A stretch of DNA of 64,000 nucleotides from Sipunculus nudus (lineage: Eukaryota > Annelida > Sipuncula > Golfingiida > Sipunculidae). Both the position numbers and the translations under genes were made by a program. Location of the stretch: contig CM049307.1 in assembly GCA_026874595.1 (NCBI GenBank), positions 42,042,362 through 42,106,361 on the forward strand. Direction: 5' to 3'. The notes below the pieces were generated by a model. The model did no database searches and was not told where the DNA came from. It worked only from the letters and a program-made list of their open reading frames with translations. Positions 45,170 through 57,440 of this stretch are shown in pieces; within the stretch, counting starts at the first letter, position 1; each line of letters opens with the position of its first letter.

Positions 45170-47444
45170 GGTCTAATCATCGTCTAACAACCTTGGGTAA
45201 ATTTAGCTGTAGAATTCATATTAATAATAATTTTAGACACAGTGATGTATATATATTTAGAATCCTCAGAAAATTCTCTATCAGATGAGGTATATTGAAA
45301 AAGTGTAACAGTGTCCACTTTGAAAATTTAAAACTTGAAATGATTTAAAATAATTTTTTTTTAAATTGGATATATCTCAAAATTGGCATAGGGTATGTGT
45401 GTGGAAATAGTATCATTTGAAACTACATACAAATATCTCCAGGCGTTTTTTTTTGGTTATATATTTAAAGTCTTTTTTTCATAAATTTAAATTTAAAAAA
45501 AAAATGTGTGATGTTTACAATACTTATTTTGTTTAGATAACATATTTCTACTATACTAAAAACGATATAGGAAAAAGAAAAAATCACATTTTAGAATACT
45601 TGTTGATTTACCTATATTCAAAATTTGAAGACTCTATATTTGATGGTTTTTGAGAAATATCGCTCTGAAGACCGTACAGTCTCCTGAAATCCTGTTTTGA
45701 GAAAACGGCCAAAAACTGTTTGGGAAGAGAAATTTCGTTTTGAGTGGTAAACAGGGATATAAGCGCAAGTGACAGTTGTATTTTTTCACTAAATGTTCCG
45801 ATGAGAATAGGTTTCAATATATAAATTATAAAATTTTATGGTTTATCAATGTTAAAAAAGGGATTTTGTTAGGCATCATGACAACTGGAGAACTGTCAAA
45901 CTAAAGCAGGCGGAGCTTACTGGTCCGAGCGGCTGGTCATTGGTAATCAGATCATTGGCTACCGCGCCGGGGCACGCGTCAGGTGTGAAGTGACTGATAA
46001 GAACGATCACTCTGTTTACTCTGCGCTCTCATTCAAACTACCATGCATATGCCCTAATCCAATTAACAACTTGTCTCTCCCTCTCACATTTATATATGAG
46101 ACACTACATAGCTAGCAGCAACACATATCTCTCTCTCATTAGATTTATATACACCATTCATATATACCACATACAAATGCAACCCCTGATACCGTGCAGT
46201 CAGCCGAGTCGTGTTGTCCCCTCAATGATCGTCCTACCTCTGATAGATGTTTGTCGCACACTTCAGTTGTCACTTCAGAGAGTACCTTGGAATGATGTAA
46301 CCAGCTGTTGGATAAAACGGGAGGAGGAATGTTCATAAATGCGCTAAATCGTGCTGCGGCTGCTCTTCCTTACCGATCGCTCTCATAGCTAAGACTCCGG
46401 CGCGGTTCACTTCGCAAAATTTGTTAGCAGGCGACGTGGTGGTGTAACTTGGTGCCGCGTTCCTTTCACAAAATTCATTCGTGCAACGCAGTCCCATATT
46501 GCTGCACCACACTCGGCGTTTATCTACATCCTCCACTAACGATAAATTTCCTTCACGGCATATGGCACACACTGCTGCGGTAGCCAACAACATAGCAAGT
46601 TGGCCGCACTGCCACAGACGGTAGGTAACTGATTCTGGAACTCCGGGTTGTACTGATTCCATGTTTTCGTCACTTGACGACTCAGAATCGTCATCTCTGT
46701 GTAGTTTCGTTACGGACACAGGAACCTTGTGATCAGCTGTATGTGATTGTCACTCGTTCAATTAGCGAATTTTATCTTCGCTCATTCTACTCTTTTTTCT
46801 TCGACCCATGACGTTCAGTTTGAGGATAGTGTATATTATATAAGAAGGAAAGATGTATTCGGTAATTGTTTTGGCGATGTAATGATGGACCCTGGGAGAA
46901 AATGTTATATTGTATAGCAGGGTCAATATTACAGAAATAACAATCGGTAAATTTATATTTCTGGGTATATTCTTGGTGCCAGGACCATTATTGGGTGACA
47001 CTAACATATTTTAGGGCAGTGACAAAGACATTATTCGGGGACTGGAGGAGTACGATGTACAGTTTACTTCTGGGTTAGGCGTATAGGGGGACGTGTTTGT
47101 ATCAATTAGTGCCAATTAGTAAGTGCCGGTAATAAAGATTAGCTCTTTCCCGGCTGACTGACCGCGGCTTCCCCACGCCTGTCAATCAACCATTTGCCTA
47201 ACGCCACGACCGCATGGTTAACCAATAAGCAACTGACACGCTGCTAACTCTCGCCGATCTGACAGTTGGTCCTGTTTGCACCCCACGTGGGGTTGACATC
47301 TGAAATAAAATACTTATTTTTCTAACTGATACAATATAACCCCAGGAACGTGTTTTTGTGAAAAGATAGATATAGCAATCATCTATAAAACCAGATGTTT
47401 TTCAGAAAAACGTAATTTTCATGATTTTTGACGATGATTAGACC
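45170..47444 (-). mobile_element. TTAA-flanked DNA transposon with transposase remnant
   Basis: GGTCTAATCATCGTC at 45170-45184 is exactly inverted at 47430-47444, and TTAA flanks both ends (45166-45169, 47445-47448). The element is 2275 bp and is more GC-rich in its middle than its surroundings. The minus strand carries a broken Mutator-like transposase domain (46145-46809). TTAA duplications are known for piggyBac and Kolobok; the GG-starting ends and this protein domain favour a Kolobok-like element over piggyBac, whose ends usually start CC. The superfamily assignment is inference. No intact gene remains, so this copy is not autonomous. Confidence 0.8.
46145..46809 (-). pseudogene. Mutator-like transposase N-terminal domain, broken
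   Basis: Reading on the minus strand from ATG at 46807-46809, a basic start (MGRRKKSRMSEDKIR) runs into stop codons at 46762-46764 and 46750-46752. The same frame then stays open to 46333. It contains an acidic/serine stretch, then CAIC, SLVEDVDKRR, LRCTNEFC and VNRAGVLAMRAIGK: zinc-ribbon-like CxxC and CxxxxC pairs followed by the conserved 'N...A.RAIGKG' block of the Mutator-like transposase domain found in many invertebrate genomes. Near 46366-46372 the frame shifts; the next frame continues the family pattern with FSAFMNIPPP to about 46215. The catalytic part is absent. Two stops plus a frameshift show it is dead. Confidence 0.75.
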
Positions 47445-47448
47445 TTAA

Positions 47449-47600
47449 GCATATGCTGTAGTACTATAGGAGTAGTGGTGAGTGAAAGCTATACTTGATG
47501 ACATCAGCAAGCTTGTAGTTTCTTTCACCTCTTATCAGTATGAGAGATTAGTTTACCTACACAAAGGCCAGGCAAATTAAGGTGTGCAGAGAATATAAAT
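47449..47600. other. unique sequence
   Basis: Short unique interval between the TTAA element and a family-1 5' fragment; nothing recognised. Confidence 0.4.
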
Positions 47601-47740
47601 TTTTCAGCTCAGCTGACACAGTCATGCTGAGCTATAATGATGAGTCTTTATCCATTGCCTGGCTTGAGGTATACCTGTCTCTGAGTAAGGCACAAATCTT
47701 AAAGATTCAAACCAATTCTTACTCAGCAGAGGAGGGGATA
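47601..47740 (+). mobile_element. family-1 Helitron-like 5' fragment
   Basis: TTTTCAGCTCAGCTGACACA, GTCATGCTGAGCTATAATG at 47601-47640 reproduces the family-1 5' hairpin. 'aaggcacaaatcttaa' further on matches the 1e subfamily. Similarity fades by about 47740 and no 3' end was found. Confidence 0.6.
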
Positions 47741-50199
47741 TAGTGATCTGCTCTGTTTGTTCATCTGTCTGTCTGTACGTTGCTCCATAAAAAATTTCTA
47801 TGTGTATCAATATCTCCAAAAGATTTTCTCAGATCTACTCATGATTAAAATTGATGCTGTATCTTATCGGTCTTCAGGGGTCTTCCTCATAATTTACATC
47901 TAATTAAAATGGCAGGTGTACCTTATGGTTCTCTTAGCCTGATTAGGTTTTGGTCACACTTGAATGATTTTTGGATTTCTGCCCCCCTCTAATTGATATG
48001 GAAAGAGTATCTTATGCCTCTCCTACCCTGATAAACATGTTCAATCTGCTGCACATAAACATGTTCAATCTACTGCACACAAACATGTTTAAGTTTTGCA
48101 AATAATTATGGTTTGCAACTAGAGACCTTTTAATGTTGGCATATATATTTATATGCCAACAGCCAGCTTAGGTTATATGGTTCTTCTGTTTAACAACATG
48201 GATGCAAGTACTGTGTTTACTAACAGCTTGTAGGTAAACAGGCTCGTATATCCTTCACAGTTATGTTATACAAAGCTCTCATACCTATAGTTCATTCATA
48301 TGTATATGGAATGAGCCAAAAATCACAAAATTTGGCACATAAAGCAGCTAAATAACTGGCTAAATTGCTTAATAGCCTTGCCAAATTGTTTTTGATGGTT
48401 TTGAAAATTACAGTTTATTTGAAATACAAGACCGTTGTTGTTACATATATTTCTGTTGCCTCAGTTTGGTGGATTTCAGCACCGCCTTTGTTTGATGAAT
48501 GTATTAAAGATATTTCTGAATTAGAAGGTTTTATGTGATAATACATTTACAGTATGTGATAAATTATATTTAATACATCAGAGAGTCAACGTATCACTAA
48601 GATTATTTGCAGTTACTTGACTCAAAATAGGTGTGATGTTATCAAATAGATTTGTTTACCAGGTTACAGAATACCCTTCGTAAACAGGTTATGCAATACA
48701 AAGAAAAACTCTGGTTACCTTGAATTAGCAGGATAATGCATTTAGGATTAAGACAAATTGAAGGTGACAGTATCATGTTTTACAGCAGACATAGAAGTGT
48801 TGTTCAAGTCCTTAGTAAAAAGGGCTTGCCAGTATAAACTTGTTTAGTGTTTGCTATATTACATTGGTTAAGTGTGGTGAAAAGGAGTAATGGGGCATAG
48901 TAGGGTAGCATTTAGCTGGGACTTCAGTGCTATGTATCACAGCGGGGTCTTTATCCATTTATCTGACACAGTAAGTCATGTTTTTTAGTGTCAGCTCAAT
49001 ATTGGTAAATAAACGTACAGGGTGATCAAAACCCCACCCTGGGCTGGTGTAAGCAGAGATTTATGTACTTGTAAATGATCATTGGTGGTGGCCAATAGGG
49101 AGCTCAAGTGTAATTGTATTGCAAATGTTTCCCCAGTTTCACTTAGTGTTGAAGAGGCACACAAATCTAGGGTCCAACTGTTTACACTTTGCCTGTTCAT
49201 GCCTTTGTAGAGACAGGCCCTCTCCGGCGACTCAGACAAATTTGCTGTGTGCTCTAATAGACACGTTGCGCTTTGGCTTTCATTGTAGGGTAAGGTATCG
49301 CTTCAGTGACACGATAGGCAAAATACTTGTACGTCTTGTGTGTGGTTTCCCTGGGGTCAGACATTCAGCGCAGACTTAGGTGGTAGGGAATCTCTCTCTC
49401 AAGGCCAGCTCATGTATGTATACACTGTGTCCTATCAGACCTGTTTAGTGAGGCTGTCAGCACCAGCCTTTATCAAGAGCAGTGCTTACTCGCTGAAGGT
49501 ATATGGAAAGAGCTGATCACTTAAGCCGGCAGATACTCTGAACTTATTTCACCGCTTGGGGGCCAGCTCAATTGCACCTTATTAGGTGAACTTGTGGTGT
49601 GATAGTATTGAAGCAGAACGTGGGTAAGTAATTAATTCTTTGAAAGGCACGGGTGGGAGAGCACTTGACAATCTGTAGATGGGTGAACAGCTACTATATG
49701 TAAACAGATTTAACACCGGGGGAGCTGTTGGGGGGAGCTACAGAATAATTCATATGGCCCAGCAGTCCGTCGTATCATTTACTTTAAACCATAGCCATAG
49801 GCACTTAGACTCGAAATGACTCGGCCCTGCCCCACTGTAGGCAAGTATCTTGATTTATTGCACTATCTCAGGTCCAGAAACTTTCATAATTTGATAGTCA
49901 TGTTAGTGATGTTACTGTAGTATCCCCACGAGAAGGGAGGCAGCAGGCTATTATTAGCAGGCTGAAAATTGACTTGATGTGGCAGCATAGCAGGCCTGGC
50001 TCTGATGGATAGAGTATGGCAAGTAGCACTGTATGCCCCTCCTCGCCAACAACTCCAGCCTCCAGCTTGGCCTCTCCGGGGAGTTGAGACCTTAAACAAG
50101 GCCACATAAAACAGCAGTAGAACTGGACCTCGACCAGCTGCCTGTCCAATCGTCTTCCTGTGCCTCTCGCCACCTGTCATTATTAATACTCATACATCT
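47741..50199. other. unique sequence, more balanced toward 49000-50170
   Basis: A 'ctgtctgtctgtacgttg' segment at 47768 hints at another degraded repeat. From about 49000 to 50170 the DNA is more complex and less AT-rich, with small overlapping frames on both strands (48991-49239, 49119-49379, 49884-50180) that lack domains. It may be another conserved non-coding stretch. Confidence 0.3.
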
Positions 50200-50600
50200 A
50201 AACAGCAAACCTCAGATCTTCATGGGTACACCAGGTCAAATATTGAAAATGCAAGATTTCTATCAGTGTTTTTTTGTGTGGATTGATATACCGTTCTCTT
50301 TCACGTTTGGATCTGAGCTTAAAGATCCTTCTGCTGGGAAGTGCAGATATTACCGGCGTCTCCTCGCACTCATCATTTGGGTTTTTTTATAAATACATGA
50401 GAAAAACCTAACTTCAGATCTTTTGGTAACACTGGGTCAAAGAATGATAATATAAGATTTCTTATTATAGTTTTTTATGTGGTGTGATATATTGATCCCT
50501 TTCATGTTTTAGATTTAAACGAGAAAATCTTTCATCTTGAAGCACAGAAATATTGGAGCCACCTAGCACTCCATTATTTTTATTTATTTTTTTAACATTT
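50200..50600. repeat. diverged tandem duplication, about 202 bp, two units
   Basis: CAGATCTT...AAGATTT segments at 50213 and 50415 share order and spacing, each followed by a 'tgatata(c/t)' motif, a 'ctttcacgttt/ctttcatgttt' motif and a 'gcactc' end. Divergence is substantial. The second unit ends with TTGGAGCCACCTAGCACTCC, reminiscent of the palindrome in the Helitron-like monomers. Confidence 0.55.
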
Positions 50601-51239
50601 ATGTATATAACATTTTCTCTAGTATGGCTACCATTATACAATTCTGACCCAAAAATTATTCAGTGAATAAAGAATGACAGCTTATATTATCAGCTGTTCG
50701 ATCCATTCAGACTGTGCTTGTAACAGTTACACACATCACTGAGTTATATCGTTCATGAGACCTCAATTTCCTTTTCACAGAAAGTTGTGTATCAGAGGGG
50801 TTATGGTATATTGTGCATTTGATCTGACCGACAGTTATGAGTTTTTGAAGGATTCTTTCATTTGTCTTTTTTTTTTTTATGGACATTAACTATAATAAAA
50901 CTCACTTTGTATTTAAAACAGCATGCTTGAAACATTATATTGTAGAAGAATTTTAATATTGTTTCATTCTCTACTTGTCCGAGCTGAGAAAATAATATAA
51001 TATAAGATAGGCTTTACAGTGTATTATATTTTGTTGGTCTGATTCAGTTGGCAATTTAGTGATCAACTTTTATAGTGTCTGTATATTTTCTGCAGGGGAT
51101 TTAATGTAAATTCTCTTCTTTGCTGAGCTAAGGAAATCATGATGAATTAGGGTAGATTTTTATAATATTAAAAAGGATCACATTGATTTTATGGGTACAT
51201 GGGAAAAATTTAATTCTCTGTATCAGCCATAATTATAGG
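50601..51239. other. unique AT-rich sequence
   Basis: No gene or element terminus recognised. Confidence 0.4.
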
Positions 51240-51480
51240 TTTAAAGCGCCTTATTGATAATGAACAAGAAGAACATAATACTGTTTAGCTCCACGGAACG
51301 TACCATAACAGGGTAGAATCTAAACGGCATCAAACCGATGGTAATTGGTTCTCCGGAGCGTAGGACTGATTGATCTAATAAATTGGCATTCCCCCATGGG
51401 TTAATTATAGCTCCTACTGCATGGCTTGAATTATGCCATGCTGACTAGCACTGGCAGCTCAGTATGCTTGCGTGAAATCT
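51240..51480. promoter_or_regulatory. candidate conserved non-coding element
   Basis: A compact block with homeodomain-type cores (GATGGTAATTGG, GGGTTAATTATAGC, CTTATTGATAATGAACAAG) and near-balanced composition within AT-rich flanks. It lacks repeats, open frames and splice signals. The enhancer reading is inferred from texture alone. Confidence 0.3.
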
Positions 51481-53008
51481 TGTTAATGTTTGATTTTTAC
51501 CTCTTTATAGGTGCATGCAAACTGATGTTTATTAACGCATTGGATATTTGTATACTTTTTCCATGCATTCATTTAAAGAATACATTCATAACTTTATAGT
51601 GATGATATGCAGTTTATAATGAGTTGTTTCAATCGTCATTACCTGCATAGTCACCATAAGTAAAACTTATCAGGAAAAAATTGGAAATGTGAAAAAACTT
51701 TTTGACTGAGCTTAACATTGCGACTTGTTGACACTTCAGAATTTCACAAATGAATTCACCCTTGAAATTATTTCATTGAGGGCACAGTGCATGACGGATG
51801 CAGTTTGCCCCGTATTTGTCTTCACTTCTGTCATATGCAAATAAATGTGAACGGCCACTTGGCATCGCTGATATTTAACGCTAAATCTTTCAGAGAAAGT
51901 CTGTTGTTTTCCCATTATTTTCTCCTCTGCAACTGTCTTTTTTGGTATGGTAATTATTCTGACCAATCTTGGTTGTCTTTCTTGAATCGGACTTACTGAG
52001 GAAATGGTTTTTAATGAGGACTCATGTCCAGTTTATGATTCATGCATCAGTTGTACATTTTGATCACATCAGCAGAGCTGGGGAATGTGAGCAAATACAG
52101 ATTGGAACAGGATTTAGGGGAGAAAATAATTGGGGACAGTAAAATGTGCAAGTGATAAAATCAGTGATTGCCTAATTGAGGAAGGGTTTTCAGCTTGGGT
52201 CCCAGCCTGTTTGTTAATTGTTCAGTTATTGATCAAAATGGAGTCCAGCATGGTGCAGCACCAACGATGCTGCTCCTTGGCTTTGGTTGTTGTCATGAAT
52301 AGTGTTAACACTTTCAGTTTGGGAAGGGTGTGATAACAGAACAAATACATAATACAAGCAACTGGCTCATTTGTCAGTGTACCCATAACAAAACTAGTAT
52401 ATACAAAAACATGTTGCTCCACTATAGTGTTTCTCTAATCCATAATTAATGCAATATTATAATACAAACTATCTATTGCTTTTCAGATTGATGGTTATAA
52501 CAGTGTAACAACTTATGCTGACTGTTTATATTTGCAGTTTTGCAGTCACTATATTTGAAGAGTATAAGCATTACATTATAAGGAGAATCAGTAAATGTCA
52601 TTTATAGATAGGCATAAAATGTCAGGCTGATAATACCCACAAGACTACCCTAATATGTTACTTACCATTTTGTAAAAAAGAAATATAATGATAGCATAAT
52701 AAAAACCTGTAATATGAATTCATAATCATATCCTGAAAGGCAGGAAATGTTAGGTCCACTTTATATATAACTCTCATCTATAGACGGTATGAGAAATAAA
52801 TATGAATTTTATATTTAGCAAAGTATGATAATTTAGATTTTGTGTCAGTCTCTATTTAAAGAGTGATTATATTACAGTGGATGGCTCATAGAATGTTTTC
52901 ATACACAGAATTTGGGTAAACTATCTCAAAAGTGAAGGAAATTTTTTATTTTATTCTAGATTTACTTCCAAACTGTAATTCAAAATATTTTACTTTATCC
53001 CATTCTAA
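51481..53008. other. unique AT-rich sequence
   Basis: Short overlapping frames (51736-51966 minus, 51787-51999 plus, 52130-52333 plus) have no recognisable domain. No element ends seen. Confidence 0.35.
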
Positions 53009-53047
53009 CACCCCCCTCCCCCCCCCCCACCCCCCACCCCCACACAC
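53009..53047. repeat. C-rich/CA tract
   Basis: CACCCCCCTCC-type tract with several runs of five or more C, passing into CACACACA. The complementary strand has G-quadruplex potential. Confidence 0.85.
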
Positions 53048-53439
53048 AGACTCTGAAATAGTCTGTAAATTATTATGACTCACCACAATCAGTATGTTAA
53101 ATTCCATGTGATTATTACATTAAAAAAAAAACCTCCAAATTACTCAACACCGCCAGCTCAACCTACAGGCCAAGGTACCATACCAAACTCTGGTATAAAG
53201 TTAATAAGTAGACTTACCAGGTTATTGATACACAGCCAGCCACACAGTCATGGACACCGTCAGTAGACTGGTAATGAGACAGGCCTGCATCCACTACCAA
53301 GACATCTAAGTTCATGCTGCATGTGCTGCTAGAAGAAAATAAAACCCACATATATGTATATGTTTGGAGAAGAATTAGAAATTTGGAAGACCAAGAGTCT
53401 CCCCATGAAAATAGTTCTTCATTGAACAAAGGGGTATTA

Positions 53440-54560
53440 GTGTTTTCCCTGAAAAAAAATGGGAAGTTAAATTTCTTCTCAACAAACAGAAAATTTTCAT
53501 TCTTCATGGGGATTTTTGAATTCTGTTTCCTCATAGAATATGTGGAAATTCTAAAAACTTATGGAACTTGAGAATTTGATGTCAATTTTCCTCATGGAAT
53601 ATGTGGAAATTTTATATCATCATGGAAGTATTGAGAATTTGATGTCTATAGGAACAATTAAAACAAAATTTACCTTTTCTCAGGACAAATGGCTAGTTAA
53701 TTTCTTCTCAACAAATGAAAATTCTCTTTCTTCATTTGGACAATTTAAATTCTGTTTTTTTCAAGGAATATGTGGTAATTCTAAATGCTCATGGACCTAT
53801 TTAGAATTTGATGTCTTTAGGAACAAATGGAAATTTGTGTTTTCTCAGGACACAAACAGTAAGTTAATTTCTTCTCAAAAACAAATGTGAATTATCATTC
53901 TTCATGGGGACAATTTAAAATCTGTTTCTTCAAGGAATATGTGGAAATTCTAAAGGCTCATGGAACTATTGAGAATTTGATGTCTATAGGAACTATTGAG
54001 ATTTGTGTTTTTCTCAGGACAAACGGCACAATTTCTTCTCATAACAAATTGAAATAATCATTCTTCATGGGGACAATGTAAATTCTGTTTCTTCAAGGAA
54101 TATGTAGAAATTCTAAATGCTCATGGAACTATTGAGAATTTGATATCTATAGGAACTATTGAGATTTGCGTTTTCTCAGCACAAATGGCAAGTTTATTTC
54201 TTCTCAACAAATGAAAATTCTCTTTCTTCATTGGGACAATTTAAATTCTGTTTTTTTTTCAAGGTTTCTTCAAAGAATATGTTGATATTCTAAATCCTCA
54301 TGGAACTATTGAGAATTAGATGTCTGTAGTAACAAATGGAAATTTGTGTTTTCTCTATACGAAGGGCAAGTTAATTTCTTCTCATAACAAATGGAAATAA
54401 TCATTCTTCATGGGGACAATTTAAATTTTGTTTCCTCATGGAATAAGTGGAAATTGTTTCCTCATGGAACCATTGAGAATTTGATGTCTCTTAGGAACAA
54501 ACAGGAATTCTGTTCATTCTTTGAACAAAATGGAACTGTTTTCTGATGCAACAATGTGTA
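53440..54560. repeat. 165-bp tandem array, about six to seven units
   Basis: The phrase GGGACAATTTAAATTCTGTT recurs near 53740, 53905, 54070, 54231 and 54414 (first and third variants), spaced about 160-180 bp. Other shared phrases are 'aaggaatatgtggaaattctaaa', 'catggaactattgagaatttgatgtctataggaac' and 'gtgttttctcagga'. Diverged material with the same words continues to about 54900. Several open frames overlap it but contain only translated repeat. Confidence 0.85.
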
Positions 54561-57440
54561 TTGTTTCTTCAAGGAATAAGTTGAAATTCTGTTTCCTCAT
54601 GGAACAGGGGAATTTGTTGTTTGTATGGAACAAATTGGAATTGGGTTTCTTCATAGAATGAATGGGACTCTGTTTTCTCATTGGACAAATTGGAGGTCTG
54701 TATCTTCATGGAAATCTTAAGAATTACTTTTCTTTATTGAATAAACAGAAATTCTGTTGTCTTTATGGAACAAACAGTTTTTTTTCTAAATGGAAATTAA
54801 TTTCTTTTTGAAACAAATGGCAATTTTATTTCTAAATGGGAATTGGGAATTTATTTATTGAAACAAATCATAATTTTTTAATAATTTGGACAATTGGGAT
54901 TCTGTCCATGACAGTTTAGAATTTAAAAATGTGTATGAAATGTTTCACACAGGAGTTCTGATGCTCCTAATATTCCAACTTCTTGATTTTTTTTTTTTCA
55001 TTGGGGGGGGGGGGGGAGGGATTCTTGATTGCTCAGTTGGACAGGTAACCTTATATGACATATCAGAACAAAAACACTCACTGTGGTGAATGATATGTGC
55101 TGAGGCCATACTCTGAATATAGGTTTACACTATCTCCTCCCTAATGATCAAAGATGTTTTTCTATGATTTTCCAAGTGGCTGAAAAGACCTGTTTTTATC
55201 ATCACTCTATAGATGTTTCCTGTGACCTTTTGCCTACAACTCATTCCCCAGCAAATTTGTTTCCTGTTGCTTTTTTTCTGCAGCCCTGATTGGCAAAAAA
55301 CACACATCAGAAATGTAATTGTAGGAATAGATTATTTAGATTTGAGTCAAGCCAGATTACCTCCTCCACATTGTGGTAATGATATACTAATGCTTGTAAT
55401 TTACTGCGGTAGCCTGTGTGCTCAAACATGGGAGTTTTAATTATATATGTTAATTCAGTTTATTTATTTTATTTTGTGTTGATTTTCTTATAGTGAATCA
55501 AATTACAAAGGATGAATTTCACCTTTGGATCAGAGTTTATTTGATGTTACATCTAAATGGTCTGTATCTGAATATAATTTATTCTGTGAGATTTAGGGTA
55601 ATTAATTTTCCCCAAGATATTTGTAATAGTATCATAAATTCTAGAAGCAAGTATCATTTTAGATTTCAAAAATATGGAAAATATATATTTGTTCTTTTTA
55701 TTTTTAAGTTGTTCAGTATATCATTGCAATTTCTTTTTGTCAAATATTTCTTGTCACTCAAAAAAAGAAAGCTTCAATTTAGGTCAAATCTGAATTTTTA
55801 TGCCCTAAGACATATTTCAGTTCTTGTCAAAATGCCTTTGTCTCTGACTTTAGTGACTGCTAGTTTCATATATAACCACCAGGTGTCTCAATGATAAAAT
55901 ACTAAATAAAAAAAAGAATTGATGAAAACCAATAACACAAGTTTTGAAGTGCAGTTTGTGGAAGTTAAAAAATGCAGTTTTCCACATTTAGGAACTGGGG
56001 ATTGAGTAGAGAGTTAGAATGAGGGATGTGATTCATTGGGTCATCCGCAACAGGAAGCAGACTGTAATGTTGAAAGAGAGCCGAAGTCATCTGAATAGAA
56101 ATGAAGCCATAATAGTCCCTCCATAGTGAAAGTATCTAGTGTGTCTTACTGCTGTGCTAACAAATCAATACGTTTGCTCTGCCAGGAGAACTTTGCCCAC
56201 ACTCCACTAGCTTACCAGATTACGGTACAATGACCAGAAAAACATACCAAGCATACAATAACAGTTGGTCATGTTTAGTGATAAGCGCAGGCCCTGGCCG
56301 TGGCTGCTGTTATTGCGGTGGTTTAGTTTTTTACCCGCATTTTTACACAGTGTTAAGTGAAACACCTCAGTATATGATTGCAGGTGTTCTCTGTCTCGTT
56401 AAAGGTGGTTATCACGGCAAACACTTACGTTGTATGTTTGTCTGGTGTGGAGGTCTGCATATATCTTAACGGGAACCAAGTTGAACACAGTTTACAGTAA
56501 GGGCAGGTCCTACTTTGTGTGAGTGTGGATGTTTCTGTTTCAAGTATATCAAGGGAGCCTCATTGTTTTCCAAGTGCATTATGATAAAGAGTCAACATGG
56601 CATTGAGGGTTATTTCCATTAAGGAAAATTAACGGAGGGAATTTCCTGGTAGGTATAAAGCCAGCACGTATTCATGCTAGCTGTATGATCCATTACTGTT
56701 CTGACTGCCACCCAATTAAAGCAGCCATGTAATTAGTGGTAGTGTAGCAGGGAGGCAGGGCAACTGTAGCCAGCTATTGATTATAACACTAGATGCACAT
56801 CTCCTGGACCTATTATAGCTGAGCATTAAGGCCTCTCCCTCCGCCACAGAACCAGGCTAAGGAGACATATACAAGCAGGCTGAAGCAGTGCTGTCAAATA
56901 GGGAAACAGGCTGATCAAGGACTGTGCAGTGCGGTTTAGCGAATACTGTTAGGTCACTGGTACCCTGACAGTGATTGGATGGTAGGAACGATGATCATTC
57001 TAGGTTGGCAGTTCTTTAATTTCCTGCCTCCTGAAGAAATCACAGTCACAACAGCTGGGGAGGGCATCAGTATTTCACCTCAAATGTCACAAAATTAATT
57101 GCTACTTCTTTTACCGAGCTTTTATCAATCCTGAAACACTTCACTTTCAGCTTATCATTGCCATCTCTCTGTTTACTACATCTTGGCTTTAAGAAATCTA
57201 TCATACCTCCCAGGTTACCTGGTTTGATGTATGCTCTGGTGCTATTAATAGGTCCTTGCAGATAAAATATAGGATCTGTAATAATCATAGATAGATAGGA
57301 CTGGTAAAGTAGCTGATATGGAAATGGTATGGACATGTATGTATATTCACATTCAGTATACCTTAAGCTATAGTCGCATTAAATTGATTGCAAATGCATT
57401 TTCAATCTTTTTGTATATATTCTGCCTTTTATTCTTTCTT
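54561..57440. other. unique sequence with poly-G run and a more complex 3' part
   Basis: A 14-nt poly-G run lies at 55003-55016. The 133-codon frame at 55493-55894 is F/L/I-rich and has no domain. From about 56030 to 57060 the DNA is more balanced and repeat-free, again of possible regulatory type. No exon was supported. Confidence 0.35.

Noticed and set aside
49587-49621. Possible short exon ending GTGG|GTAAGT
   Set aside because: No convincing acceptor; donor-like GTAAGT strings are expected by chance at this window length.
55493-55894. 133-codon open frame
   Set aside because: Same low-complexity hydrophobic composition and no recognisable motif; likely chance.
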